Of a stretch of 64,000 nucleotides of DNA, positions 12,036-21,990 are shown in pieces (the first letter of the stretch is position 1; every line of letters begins with the position of its first letter). Source of the stretch: Cordia subcordata (taxonomy: Eukaryota; Streptophyta; Magnoliopsida; Boraginales; Cordiaceae). The notes below the pieces were generated by a model, which made no database searches, was not told where the DNA came from, and saw only the letters and a list, made by a program, of their open reading frames with translations. The stretch lies in the NCBI GenBank assembly GCA_028554755.1, contig JAPTOF010000026.1, forward strand, positions 2,046,001 through 2,110,000, read 5' to 3'. A program made the position numbers and the translations under genes.

Positions 12036-13228
12036 GATGCCAATTCTCAAGGGCCTCGTTAACTTCGATCTTTACAACTTTACTCTTCCGTTGTCAAATT
12101 TTGCAGGCCGTTATGCTCTCACAACAAATATCTCATCTGCTTGGGTATGGCACAAACGATTGGGACATCCATCCAAGTCTATTCTTGCTTTGCTTCAATC
12201 TCAAAAATATGTTTGTTTTCCTGATTTCCAGTCTCCAGAAAATAAATGAACAGCGTGCATGTTAGGGAAAAGTCACAAATTACCTTTCACACGCTCTAGT
12301 AGGGTATCTAGTTTTCCGTTAGAACTTATTCACTGTGACATCTGGGGTCCTGCACCCGTTAGTTCTTGTTCTGGGTTTCGTTTCCTTATTATCTTTGTGG
12401 ATGATTACAGTCGGTTTTGTTGGTTCTATCCTTTAAAAAATAAAAGTGACTGTGTTGAGCATTTCTTACATTTCAAAGCTCTCTCTGAAAATTACTTCAA
12501 TACTACAATTAAAGCTTTTCAAAGTGATGAAGCAAAAGAATTAACATAGGGACGTTTTAAATTTATTCTTGAAACAGCAGGCATTCAAGTGAGAATCTCT
12601 TGTCCTTACACTCCTGAACAAAACGGCTGAACAAAACGGCCTTGCTGAAAGAAAAATTCGACACCTCACTGAAATGGGATTAAAGTTGTTACTGCAATCT
12701 GGTATGCCAAAAACTTTTTGGGTGGAATCCTTTACAACAGCAATTTATTTAATCAACCGGCTCCCCACCCCCGTCTTAAAAAATGACTCTCCATTCAGTC
12801 ACCTTTACAAACGCAATCCAGATTATCAATCACTCAAGGTTTTTGGTTGTCTTTGTTTTCCGTTTTTAGGTCTTTTACGCAGTGACAAATTAAGCCAAAA
12901 ATCTATTCCTTGTGTGTTTTTAGGCAATGATGACAAATACAAGGGATATCGGTGCTATGATATATCCTCTAAAAGAGTCCATATTTCAAGACACGTGTTG
13001 TTTGATGAGACAATTTTTCAATTTAAAATGATAAGCTCCCAATCTCATACAGACACCGCTTTAGCAAGGCTTTCACGTGTCTTCAACACTTCACCCAACG
13101 TCACATTATCATCTCTGCATGTTAATCCCATCACTGATTCCATCATGACCATTACTCCACATACAACATCATCACAAGATATTCATATTAATTCTCACTT
13201 GCCTGCTGTCTCTATACCATCGTCCTAA
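12036..13228 (+). pseudogene. integrase of Ale-like element, three frames, two in-frame stops and a 13-bp duplication
   Basis: The GAG-pre-integrase motif reads WHKRLGHPSKS (about 12149-12181). The core follows with LIHCDIWGPAPV and FVDDYSRFCWFYPLK. In-frame stops are TGA at 12247-12249 and TAG at 12547-12549. At 12615-12640 a 13-bp unit (TGAACAAAACGGC) is present twice in tandem, which shifts the frame. Beyond it the frame resumes as LAERKIRHLTEMG and runs through the integrase C-terminus (VFGCLCFPF, CVFLGNDDKYKGYRCYD) to a TAA at 13226-13228. All landmarks are in the normal order. Confidence 0.88.
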
Positions 13229-13512
13229 GTGTCTACTTCAAGTATGCAGCAAACATCTTTGCCATCCTGTAGTCAACTTCACATGTCTTCCCAACCATCT
13301 CTTCCATTTTCTTCTTTAAAATCCCTCACACGTCCTACTCCTGTCTCTACTAGCCTTAGCGATTCATTATCAGATGTACAACATGGTTCTGCCTCAACTG
13401 CTGACTTGAACTCGTTACAGCTACCCACATCATCCTCTCCTGAGGAGTCTCAACCGCACCACCTGTCCACTAGCTCGATCCATCCCATGGTCACTAGAAA
13501 TAAAGATAACGA
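13229..13512 (+). pseudogene. integrase-RT linker of Ale-like element
   Basis: A Ser/Thr/Pro-rich, low-complexity linker typical of Copia polyproteins between integrase and RT. It stays in the integrase frame after the in-frame stop at 13226 and ends in HPMVTRNKDN. This corresponds to the usual HPMxTRxK motif before RT, after which the frame shifts near 13505-13515. Confidence 0.75.
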
Positions 13513-14670
13513 AAGCTTTTCCAGATTATGTTGCTTTTTCCACATTAACTTCTTCTACAGATTCTAGTTCTTTTGAGCCTACTACCTACTCCCAAGCATC
13601 GCGTTACTCACATTGGAGAGAAGCAATGTCTAAGGAATATCATGCTTTAATACAGAACGGTACATGGCTGCTCGTCCCTAAACCAGTGTCAGCAAATATT
13701 GTTGGATCGAAATGGGTATTTCGAATCAAGAGAAAATCGGATGGATCTGTTGAACGTTATAAAGCACGATTATTGGCAAAAGGGTACAATCAGGAAGAGG
13801 GTATCGATTATACGGAAACTTTTAGTCCCGTAGTAAAGCCGACAACAATCCGAGTTATTCTTTCATTGGCTGTGTCTCGGGGTTGGAATATTCGACAGGT
13901 TGATGTCAATAATGCATTTTTACATGGTGTGTTATCTGAGGAAGTTTACATGTCTCAGCCAGCAGGATTTGTGCATCCTTTATATCCCTCTCATGCGTGC
14001 AAGTTACAAAAGGCTATATATGGATTGAAGCAAGCCCCCCGAGCCTGGTTTTCACGGCTCTGTTCTTACTTTGTCTCTTTGGGATTTCATGCATCGCAAG
14101 CAGATACTTCATTATTTATCAGACATAAAGGCACATTCCCAGTTTATATCCTTGTGTACGTAGATGACATCTTGATTACTTGTGCAGATTCTACTGTCAT
14201 TGACTCTTTGACCAAACTACTACATCCACAGTTCGGCTTGAAAGATTTGGGGCCTCTCTCTTATTTCCTTGGTGTACAGGTACATAACATCAAGGAGGGA
14301 ATTCTTTTAAACCAATCTAAATATATCTTGGATCTTCTAAAACGGGCACATATGACAGAGGCGAAACCAATTTCCAGTCCTATTGTGGCAGGACATCAGT
14401 TATCTACTACATCAGGGGATCCTTTTCATAATCCCACGTTATATAGAAGCATAGTAGGAGCTCTACGGTACTTGACGGTCACTCGACCTGATGTTTGCTA
14501 TGTTGTTAACAAGGCGTGTCAATTCATGCATTCTCCCACAGAAGAACACTGGGCTTTGGTAAAACGCATTCTTTGTTATCTTAAGGGTACCATTACACAT
14601 GGTCTTCTTATTCAACGATTAGCTGACACGTCCTTGCATGCTTATTCTGATTCTAATTGGGCGGGATGCC
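13513..14670 (+). pseudogene. reverse transcriptase of Ale-like element, nearly intact
   Basis: The frame reads from FPDYVAFS through RYSHWREAMSKEYHAL and stays open to a frameshift near 14670. Visible motifs are GSKWVFRIKRKSDGSVERYK, YNQEEGIDYTETFSPV, QVDVNNAFLHGVL, YGLKQAPRAW and the catalytic YVDD at 14157-14168, which is intact. The C-terminal connection follows (YFLGVQVH, VGALRYLTVTRPD, HWALVKRILCYLKGT). This is the longest conserved coding block in the window. It would synthesise cDNA from element RNA inside virus-like particles if expressed. Confidence 0.92.
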
Positions 14671-15115
14671 AAATGATCGGAAGAGTACACATGATTTTTG
14701 CATTTTTCTAGGCTCTAATCTAGTTTCTTGGTCTGCAAAGAAGCAGACAACTACAGCACGGTCCAGCACTGAAGCTGAATATCGAGCCATTGCCTTCACT
14801 ACAACAGAACTCTGTTGGCTAAAGACATTACTTGCAGAACTCCGAGTACAACAACAATCTCCTCCAACTCTGTGGTGTGACAACATTGGTGCTACATACG
14901 TTTCAGTTAATCCGGTCTATCATGCGAGAACAAAACACATCGAAATCGATATACACTTTGTTAGAGAAAAAGTTGCAAAAGGTGAATTACTCATTTGGTT
15001 TATCTCCACAGTAGACCAGTTAGCTGATATTATGACAAAAGGGTTGGCAACAACACGATTCACAAAGCTACGTTCCAAGCTCGCTATTTTTTCACTGGCT
15101 TCGCTTGAGGGGGGG
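14640..15115 (+). pseudogene. RNase H of Ale-like element, one-base frameshift at its start
   Basis: After YSDSNWAG the RT frame is lost. The sequence TGCCAAATGATCGG at 14667-14680 lacks one C compared with the reading that continues as NDRKSTHDFCIFLGSNLVSW in the next frame. The downstream domain is otherwise open to the 3' LTR and shows WSAKKQTTTARSSTEAEYRA and KHIEIDIHFVREKV, followed by the terminal DIMTKGL. The domain degrades the RNA strand of RNA-DNA hybrids in reverse transcription. The single-base deletion separates it from RT. Confidence 0.9.
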
Positions 15116-15116
15116 G
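15102..15116 (+). promoter_or_regulatory. polypurine tract of Ale-like element
   Basis: GCTTGAGGGGGGGG immediately precedes the TGATAATG start of the 3' LTR. This is the position and composition of a plus-strand primer. Confidence 0.85.
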
Positions 15117-15282
15117 TGATAATGTAGAAGTCTCTTTGGTCTCAAACTCTCTTGTAAATATCTGATGCACGTAGTACTTAGCTAAGACTTCTCTGTGATC
15201 CTATCATTTTATTTCCTATATAAACTCTGTACTTGTATTATTGAAATAGATAGAATACCATCTCTAGTTCCTTGCACTTTCA
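15117..15282 (+). repeat. 3' LTR of Ale-like Copia element
   Basis: It is 166 bp long, begins TGATAATG and ends CTTTCA, and is followed directly by the target duplication ATGTT. It matches the 5' LTR at 162 of 166 positions by eye. Confidence 0.92.
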
Positions 15283-16019
15283 ATGTTGAAGTGTCGTTTA
15301 TTTTGGCTTTTAGTTTCAAGTCATGTATGTTTATGTTATGGATTGCGCAATGGCTTTGGTTTTTTAGTGGTGGTTTTTATTAAGTCTAGAATGTGTTCTA
15401 GCAAGTGGGCAATTCAAAAAGGATACAGGTCATATCTTGCTTTATTTGTTTACAGTATATATAGTTGTAGATTTATTGCATGGTGCCTGAAGGATAAAGC
15501 AGGTAGCTTGGGTCGTGATAAAGCTGCAAAGACCTAGGGCGTACATGTTTGATGGGCATTTTGTTTCGTAGCTCAACCATTTCTACCAGCAGATCAGGAT
15601 GGGGGAATTCATCATATACACCTCTATGTATGTGTGTGTCATTGTTCATTGAATAGCTCATGCAAAATCAATCAATATCGACTGCCTCAGCAACTCATAG
15701 GAATGGTAAAAAGTCCAGTAATGGTAACAAAGTCTAGAAATGGTAATGTCTTTTCTTTTAGTTTAGTAAAAAATTTTAAAAAAAATTGTAGCATGTTGGA
15801 TATTTACCAACAAAAAAAAATTCTCTATTTTTATGGACTTTTTAAAAGACAGCCAATTACAACTTTAATAAGTTCAAAAGAAAGACAAATTTTCAAAATT
15901 TTCAATTACAAATTAGGCAAGCTGAAAGAAAAGACAAGTTCAATTAAAGCAGAAGTAGATTGACCAAAAAAACCAAAGGCAAAACAAATTGACAAAAATT
16001 TTAAGTCTGATACGTGCAT
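15283..16019. other. flank of Ale insertion, no gene recognised
   Basis: Sequence continues from the left flank of the Ale insertion. An open frame at 15634-15963 on + is Lys/Ser-rich and unrecognised. Nothing here supports a gene. Confidence 0.4.
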
Positions 16020-16825
16020 ATGCATTATTCGGTTTTAACCGTATAACTGAACCGAACCTAATCGAACCGAAATTCTCAATTCGGTTCGGTTAGTTATATA
16101 TTCGGTTCAATTTTGGTTATCAATTTTAGAAGATTTCGGTGTTCGGTTCAGTTTCGGGTAATTTAATTAAAAATTCGGTTATTAACCGAATAAACGAAAT
16201 ATCAAACTGATGTAATTTTGCCCTGGTATAAAAGAAAAAACCTAGGTTCCTCTAGTCTGTTCGATTTCAATTAGCGGCCACCATTAGTCATTTCTTGTAC
16301 ATATGCTGAACTATTGAGGTTTATGTCACAGACTCTCTCAATATTCAAAGGGGAATTTGTTCACAAATTGAGACCCCCTGTGCAATGCAGCTTATATATT
16401 TTCTAATCTCCTAACTGATGACTGGATTTGACTCATCTAAATTACTCTTAGATGGGAATTTATTTCCTTTTTGAGTGAATGTTTGCTATATTTGATAGTC
16501 TTGACTCAAGCTTGAAGCTCTCAATGAAATGAGTTCATTAATTTTTTGGTTACTATTTTCCAGAAAACATGAATGGTAAATAGTAATTTAGTTATTATAT
16601 TTCCTAACTACAAATTCGGTTATCTCAACTAGCTTCAGCAAATGCTTTTTTTTTTTTGAATTTTCAGTTAATAAACGAAACTAAACCAAAAAATTCGGTT
16701 AATATTATTTCGATTAGTTATGTTGTTTGGTTCGATTTCGGTTAGCAATTTTAACAATTCAGAAATTCGGTTACTTAAATTCGGTTTTGGTTCGGTCCAA
16801 TTATAACCGAATACTCACCCCTACA
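16020..16825. mobile_element. non-autonomous DNA transposon with long TTCGGTT-rich inverted ends
   Basis: Two inverted arms of about 170-190 bp (about 16030-16205 and 16650-16818) are built of TTCGGTT / AACCGAA motifs and flank a core of about 450 bp. The right end reads ATACTCACCCCTA, the reverse of TAGGGGTGAGTAT. That is a terminus often seen in plant hAT-like non-autonomous elements. The left end is more eroded (GCATTATTCGGTT). No target duplication could be fixed. The core has no recognisable coding sequence. Confidence 0.5.
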
Positions 16826-17699
16826 TGCATAATTTCTTTTGGACGTGCAAATTTGAAATCCCCTAATAAACCATAAATCACCACTTGAATGTGCAATATG
16901 AACTTTTATTTTCTTTTCTTTGCCAAGTGTTTTCTTTCTTTTTTAACTTATCTTTGTTGCAAATTTGAAATCCCAAAATGAACCCTAAATGTCTAGTTGA
17001 CCAAAAATTCATAATTCAAAGGAAATCCATATACTTAAAACCTTAAACTAAAAACTAAAATTGACCATTAACAATATAAATAAAAACACACAAACACACC
17101 TTACTTGCATTAAAATAATAAAAACTTTCAAAATTTATAACTTAAAATGAAAACAAACTTAAAAATTAAAAATACACAAACTTAGAGTACCAAGTACTTA
17201 TATTTGATTTTACAATTAAACATAAGCAAATATAAAGAAGCAAACTTAAACAAATAGTCGCCAATAACAGTATGAGCTTGTCAATCTTCATCCTCCTTAC
17301 TAGCCTAGTTCATTGCATTGATCCTTTAACTTTATCATTATCTACATTGTGGTGGGCAAGAATGAGAGGTATCCTAGTTTTCTTGATAGTAATCAATCTT
17401 GGCCCATACTATTTGAAACAATCACAGTTGCTGCAAGTGTAAAAGAGCTTCCCTACCGAGGCCTTATTCGGGTCTGTGACAATTCAAATTCCTTGCCAAG
17501 CAATTACGATATTGCAAGTCCAAGTACTCATAGTCATCAACACGGGAGGCAATGTTGGTTGACATCCTAAAAAGAAAAGCACTAAAAATATGGAAAAAAT
17601 GAAAATTATGTTTAGGCAGCCTAAATTCTGCAAAGAGCATGTTTCTGCTATTTGGTTGGTAAAAAGAAATGTTTTCATTTAATCCTATCTATTTTTTGC
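16826..17699. other. AT-rich intergenic sequence, no gene recognised
   Basis: There is an A-rich stretch to about 17260, then a less AT-rich piece (17270-17570) holding an open frame of 73 codons at 17349-17570 on +. I do not recognise it, and it has no neighbouring exons that I can connect. Confidence 0.4.
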
Positions 17700-18450
17700 A
17701 CTTTTTTTGAGTATCAGTTGATCGTGCAGGTCGATTGGTAAGGTTGACCAGTGGCTATCGGCTAATGGGTACTCAACTGGTAGTCTCTTATGGTATGGTC
17801 AGTGTGTTCCATCTTTGCTACTAGTTAAGGCACCGGTCAAATAATTGGGTTAGTTTATTTCCTCTTTCCACCGATTGAGGCAGCGATCGACCATTAGGGT
17901 TGACCGGTAAATGTAGACTTGCTTTTAGACTCGTCATTGGAGGACCTACTTTTTGCTATTATTATAAATGCACTTTTTCCTGGCCAACATTTACACAACT
18001 TGATCAAAGATATTCTTGCAATCACAAGGACTTAAGGCTATCTTCTGACATTTATTCTTTGCATTCTATTCATTTGATGAAGTTAAATTGAGTTCATAAA
18101 TTGTTTATCCACTTTAAGCAATATAGGAAGTTATGAATACCTCTTATATTCCAGCTCTTGAGATGTTTATATACATATCTCTACTATTTCATTGGTTGTT
18201 ATTTCACTCTTGGGTAAACTAGGTTATGTGAAGGCTTGAAATCCTCAATTGTTGGGTTAACGCTCGTGGTCCTTGTGGTGAAGCAAGAGGTATGCTCATT
18301 ATTCTGTACTTCTATAATAGACAAAGCAAGAAGTCGATTCACTAGTGGAGTTATTGAAACCCTAAAGAAGATCTTAGGTGTCACACTCCAACCTATGAAA
18401 GACATCCTTAGGGCATAATACACCACGAGCTTAAGAGGCACAACCCCTTA
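17700..18450 (+). repeat. LTR- or leader-like retrotransposon remnant
   Basis: This region contains GGTTGACC / GGTCGAC-like motifs (17725-17910), a TATA-like ATTATAAATGC near 17959-17969, and a G/T-rich stretch (18190-18400) of the kind found in LTR retrotransposon leaders. No coding sequence, PBS or second LTR was found. The assignment rests only on overall character. Confidence 0.25.
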
Positions 18451-18960
18451 AATTCGTAAGGCTAAACTAAACATAAAAGATAACCAAGCAAAATAGCCCA
18501 CAATAGAAACTTTATCACCTTTTCCAATCATCTTCATAAATTTGAAACTCTCCAAAATAATTGAAAACTAAAGAACTCCAAAATAATTTAATTTATTACA
18601 AAACCTATGTTAAGTCCACATATCTTAACTAAAGAAATGTCATAAAATATAATAGCCACGTCTCCTAGCCTTATTGGATTTTAAAGTCATGTAACCCCTC
18701 CTGCTAGCTCTAGTGCATATTCATTCCTTAGCATCTCAAAAGAAGAACCAAGGAAAGTAAAAGAAGTGAGCAAAATGAATGCTCAGTAAGGGGATCTTCC
18801 CCATGAGCATGGTAACTGTAGCAAATGCCAAAGGAGAAAGCGCAAGCTGAACCAATAATTAATGAATATTAATAGGACTATTTAGATTGCCATGATATGA
18901 TGTAAATTTAACACAAAGTAGACATATGCAAAATAGTAGGAAGTTCTTAAGCTGTACGAC
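18451..18960. other. intergenic, nothing recognised
   Basis: Moderately AT-rich sequence without open frames of note, inverted ends or recognisable motifs. Confidence 0.4.
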
Positions 18961-19085
18961 AATGATAGGTACAAGCCCCAATTAGGCCTATAATGATGAG
19001 TACAATATCCTCATCCGGTCCACAATGTTGAGCACAATGCCCCCAATAGGCCCACAACGATGAATACTACACCCTTATCAGGTAA
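18961..19085. repeat. 32-bp minisatellite, four diverged units
   Basis: Four head-to-tail units of 31-32 bp share the pattern AATGATGAGTACAAT followed by a C-rich half (CCCC..TAGGCCCAC). They start at about 18961, 18992, 19024 and 19056, and the last is partial. The units differ from each other at several positions. Confidence 0.7.
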
Positions 19086-19376
19086 GGAATTCTTTCATAT
19101 ACACACATACACATAAAATTGAATAGCTTTTAAACAAACTAAATACATAATACCATATCGTATAAAAGTAATGGATACATTGACTCAAAGAAAACAAAAG
19201 ACTAACGATTAGCGTCACTACCAAGACATTTCGGTTAGTGGAAATATAACTTACATACATGCCAAGACATATATGATTGAAGTATAAAAATCTAATTATG
19301 AAGTTTTAAGAACAATCCATTCTTTAAAATAATTTAAGAGAATATAAATATATATTATTACCTAAGTAGAGAAAAA

Positions 19377-19528
19377 GTATGGAAGCGAATTATATAGAGA
19401 AAAGATGAAAGAGATAAAATAAATAAATAAATAAATGATTAAATAATTAAAAGTATGGAAGCGAATTATACAGAGAAAAGATGAAAGAGATAAAATAAAT
19501 AAATAAATAAATGATTAAATAATTAAAT
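19377..19528. repeat. 76-bp tandem duplication
   Basis: The unit at 19377-19452 is repeated at 19453-19528 with a single T/C difference (TATATAG against TATACAG). Each unit contains a short (AAAT)n run. The near identity shows a recent local duplication. Confidence 0.9.
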
Positions 19529-20859
19529 TAAGAAAACCAAAATATCCTTGTTAAGATAAATACAGAGATGAAATAACAACAACATCAACTACAACAACAA
19601 TAATAATAGAGTGGCAATTACATAAAAACAAGTTGTATTTCTTTTTCTTATATATGTGTGTGTGTGTGTGTATGTAAATACTGCTAGAGGTTGAAAATAT
19701 GCTACAAAATCTTTTTTTAAAAAAGAAAACACAGGAAACAAGAAAAAAAAAGAGTTGGCATACACAATAAGAAGTCAGTCACGGGATGACTATCTCCATT
19801 ACCCACATGACCTTGACACAAGGTTTTTTTCTCCTTACATTAATTTTTTTTAAAGCAAAATCCAAATCAATTACTTGCATGTTGTATCTTACTAAAAGTT
19901 TGGGCATGTATTATCAATTGATTTCAATTAAGGCATACATGGTCGTGCAAAACTTTAGTACTAGACATGCAAAAAGAAAAAGTGATAGGTCCAGAGAGAA
20001 GATTTAAGCATGTGAAGTTTTTTTTAAGACAAATACGAGAAACACGAAACTTCATAATAAATATCAATGACACACCTTACAAATAAGGAAAAAAGATCAT
20101 TAGAGGATGAACAAGGATTTACAAGCATTTAGTTTTCTTAAGGAAAATTTGATAATAAAAGATGAAAAAATCCCACTTCCCTCAATCGCCAAACTATATA
20201 TCTCCAAAAAAAATTCTTTTGAAAGTTCTTAGGGTAGAAATACTATAGTCATTGAGCAAGTATATTTTTCTATCAACCTCAAAATTCCATACTTAGGATA
20301 AATAAACCTATGTTAAAATTCTACCAAAACCTAACTAACTTACCAAAAACTATACATGATGAGAACCCTCAAGTTGCATGGACAATTGCTTCTTTATTTT
20401 TCTTGGAGTTTTTGTAGAGAAGCGTACAAGGAAATCTCAGAGAGCAATATCTTATATGTTTGTTTTTAAACTAAGGTTGTCTTATTCCATTACGAGTCGT
20501 ATCTTAAATGATGTATTCAGATTTACCTTGGGCTCTTGGGTAGTTATTAGTGTGTGTATGTATGTGTGCATTATTTTTGAAAAACCAACACTATCCTGAT
20601 TAGTTCGTGAGTGGGGTGACCCCAATCCCCCAAAAATAGCAAGACATTATATTAGGATGTGGACTAGTCTATCAGGAGTTCGAATTATTCTAAATCGCTG
20701 CGTTTGATCTTTTATCTCTTAAACTCTTTAATTTGAAGTATTTATTTGTATTATACTTGCTACATAGAGAATCCAACTACATAATCTTCATAAAATTATT
20801 AATGATATTTTTGTTAATTAGATATAATAAGTAATATATGATTTTAATATTTCTTATTC
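19529..20859. other. AT-rich intergenic sequence with a short TG microsatellite
   Basis: A (TG)n run lies at about 19655-19670. Open frames at 19786-20007 and 20378-20599 are short, hydrophobic or basic, and unrecognised. No gene is supported. Confidence 0.4.
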
Positions 20860-21790
20860 GTGTGACGAAATATAAATAGAAGCCAATAAGTATAAATATT
20901 CTTGATTCTTATGAGTTAATAAATTAATACAGAATTACCTATACATTTGTGGCAGAATTGCAATTGACTGAATGAGGAATATGTGGGCTTAGGACAATTG
21001 ACCACCTTAATACTAAAATTAGTTTAGGACAAGTGACAACAGTGAAAGTAATATTTGACAACAATTACAAAATTCAATGAATCATACAACTAAAAGAAAT
21101 TATATTAAGCGTGAGAAGGGTTATACATTAATATTAAGTTAGTTATTAATAATATGATTAAATTCAACTAAACTAACTTAGACCAAGTCAAAGATTAGGA
21201 AATTAAGTATAAATAGAAGCCAACAGGTATAAACGTTCTTGATTCTTACGAGTATAGTAGCCAAAATTGGCTTAGACCCAAATGTCGTTTATCATGGATA
21301 TATTCGGTTTATAAGATTACCCACTCACGTACGGTTGTGGCCCTTAGATGCTACATAGGCCAAGTAGCCTTGTATAAGTCCACGACTCAGCCTATTCTTG
21401 AGAAAAGATGTATTTGACATATTTGATCAACATAGCTGCATGGTCACGTATAACACCATATCATACCCTTGAAATATATCTGCCTAATCCCATTTAATTA
21501 GCACTTTACTTGTTAGTGATGGTAATGTCAATCAACATTGAGGCTCTTAGGAGTCTATCATACGTTAAGTAGGTTCCTAAACACTCAAGAGAAGTAGATA
21601 ACTACTGGCGGTCTTAATACCTTCCTAGCTAGTGGACAAAATCAATATTGAGGCTCGCAGGAGTCTATCAAAGAGTCAAGTTGAACGAGTCTCTATTACT
21701 TGAGTGCAACTATAAATAGACCCCTCGCTAGGGGAGAGACATCCAACAAGCGATACTCATGCTCATTGCATAGCTCATATACACCTAGCT
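20860..21790 (+). repeat. LTR-like sequence with duplicated TATA segment
   Basis: A segment of about 50 bp containing TATAAATAGAAGCCAA occurs at about 20870-20920 and again at 21210-21258, about 340 bp apart. A further TATA box, CTATAAATAGACC, lies at about 21710-21722 and is followed by a CCCCTCGCTAGGGG hairpin. Upstream of it, CAAxATTGAGGCTCxxAGGAGTCTATCA occurs twice (about 21533 and 21640). These look like U3/R regions of LTRs. No coding region, PBS or matched ends were found. Confidence 0.3.
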
Positions 21791-21792
21791 TG

Positions 21793-21990
21793 CCTAGGGG
21801 TAGGAATAGCAGTACCGAATCTGTATCCAAACCTGAATGGATATATAAACTATAAAAATTTTAGATTTGGATATATTCAAATTTGATATTCAATAAAAAT
21901 GCTAGATATCAGAAAGAAGTTTGGATAGTTTTTTTTTAGTATCTGAATCCAATCTGAATATCCAAAAACACAAACACATACACAAATATT
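21793..21990. mobile_element. short MITE-like element with TAGGGGTAGGAATAGC end
   Basis: It starts TAGGGGTAGGAATAGCAGTACCGAA and continues with alternating GGATAT / ATATCC-type motifs that pair with each other across about 180 bp. This terminus is common in plant non-autonomous hAT-like elements. The right end is not clear. Confidence 0.35.

Larger units (their letters stand above)
10621..15282 (+). mobile_element. Copia LTR retrotransposon, Ale/Retrofit-like, full length but non-coding-competent
   Basis: A complete element of 4,662 bp lies between two 166-bp LTRs and is flanked by a perfect 5-bp target duplication, ATGTT (10616-10620 and 15283-15287). It has a tRNA-Met-type primer binding site directly after the 5' LTR, a G-rich polypurine tract directly before the 3' LTR, and the Copia order gag, protease, integrase, RT, RNase H. 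Short LTRs and small overall size fit the Ale/Retrofit lineage; that is an inference. The LTRs differ at 4 of 166 positions, all transitions, so insertion was recent compared with the other elements here. The reading frame has at least four in-frame stops and several frameshifts. Confidence 0.92.

Noticed and set aside
18961..19085. regularly spaced repeats as a CRISPR-like array
   Set aside because: The units are directly adjacent, diverged and without spacers, in a plant nuclear context; it is a minisatellite.
20670..20720. GGAGTTCGAATTATTCT, a possible tRNA T-arm
   Set aside because: No acceptor stem, D-arm or anticodon arm can be formed around it.
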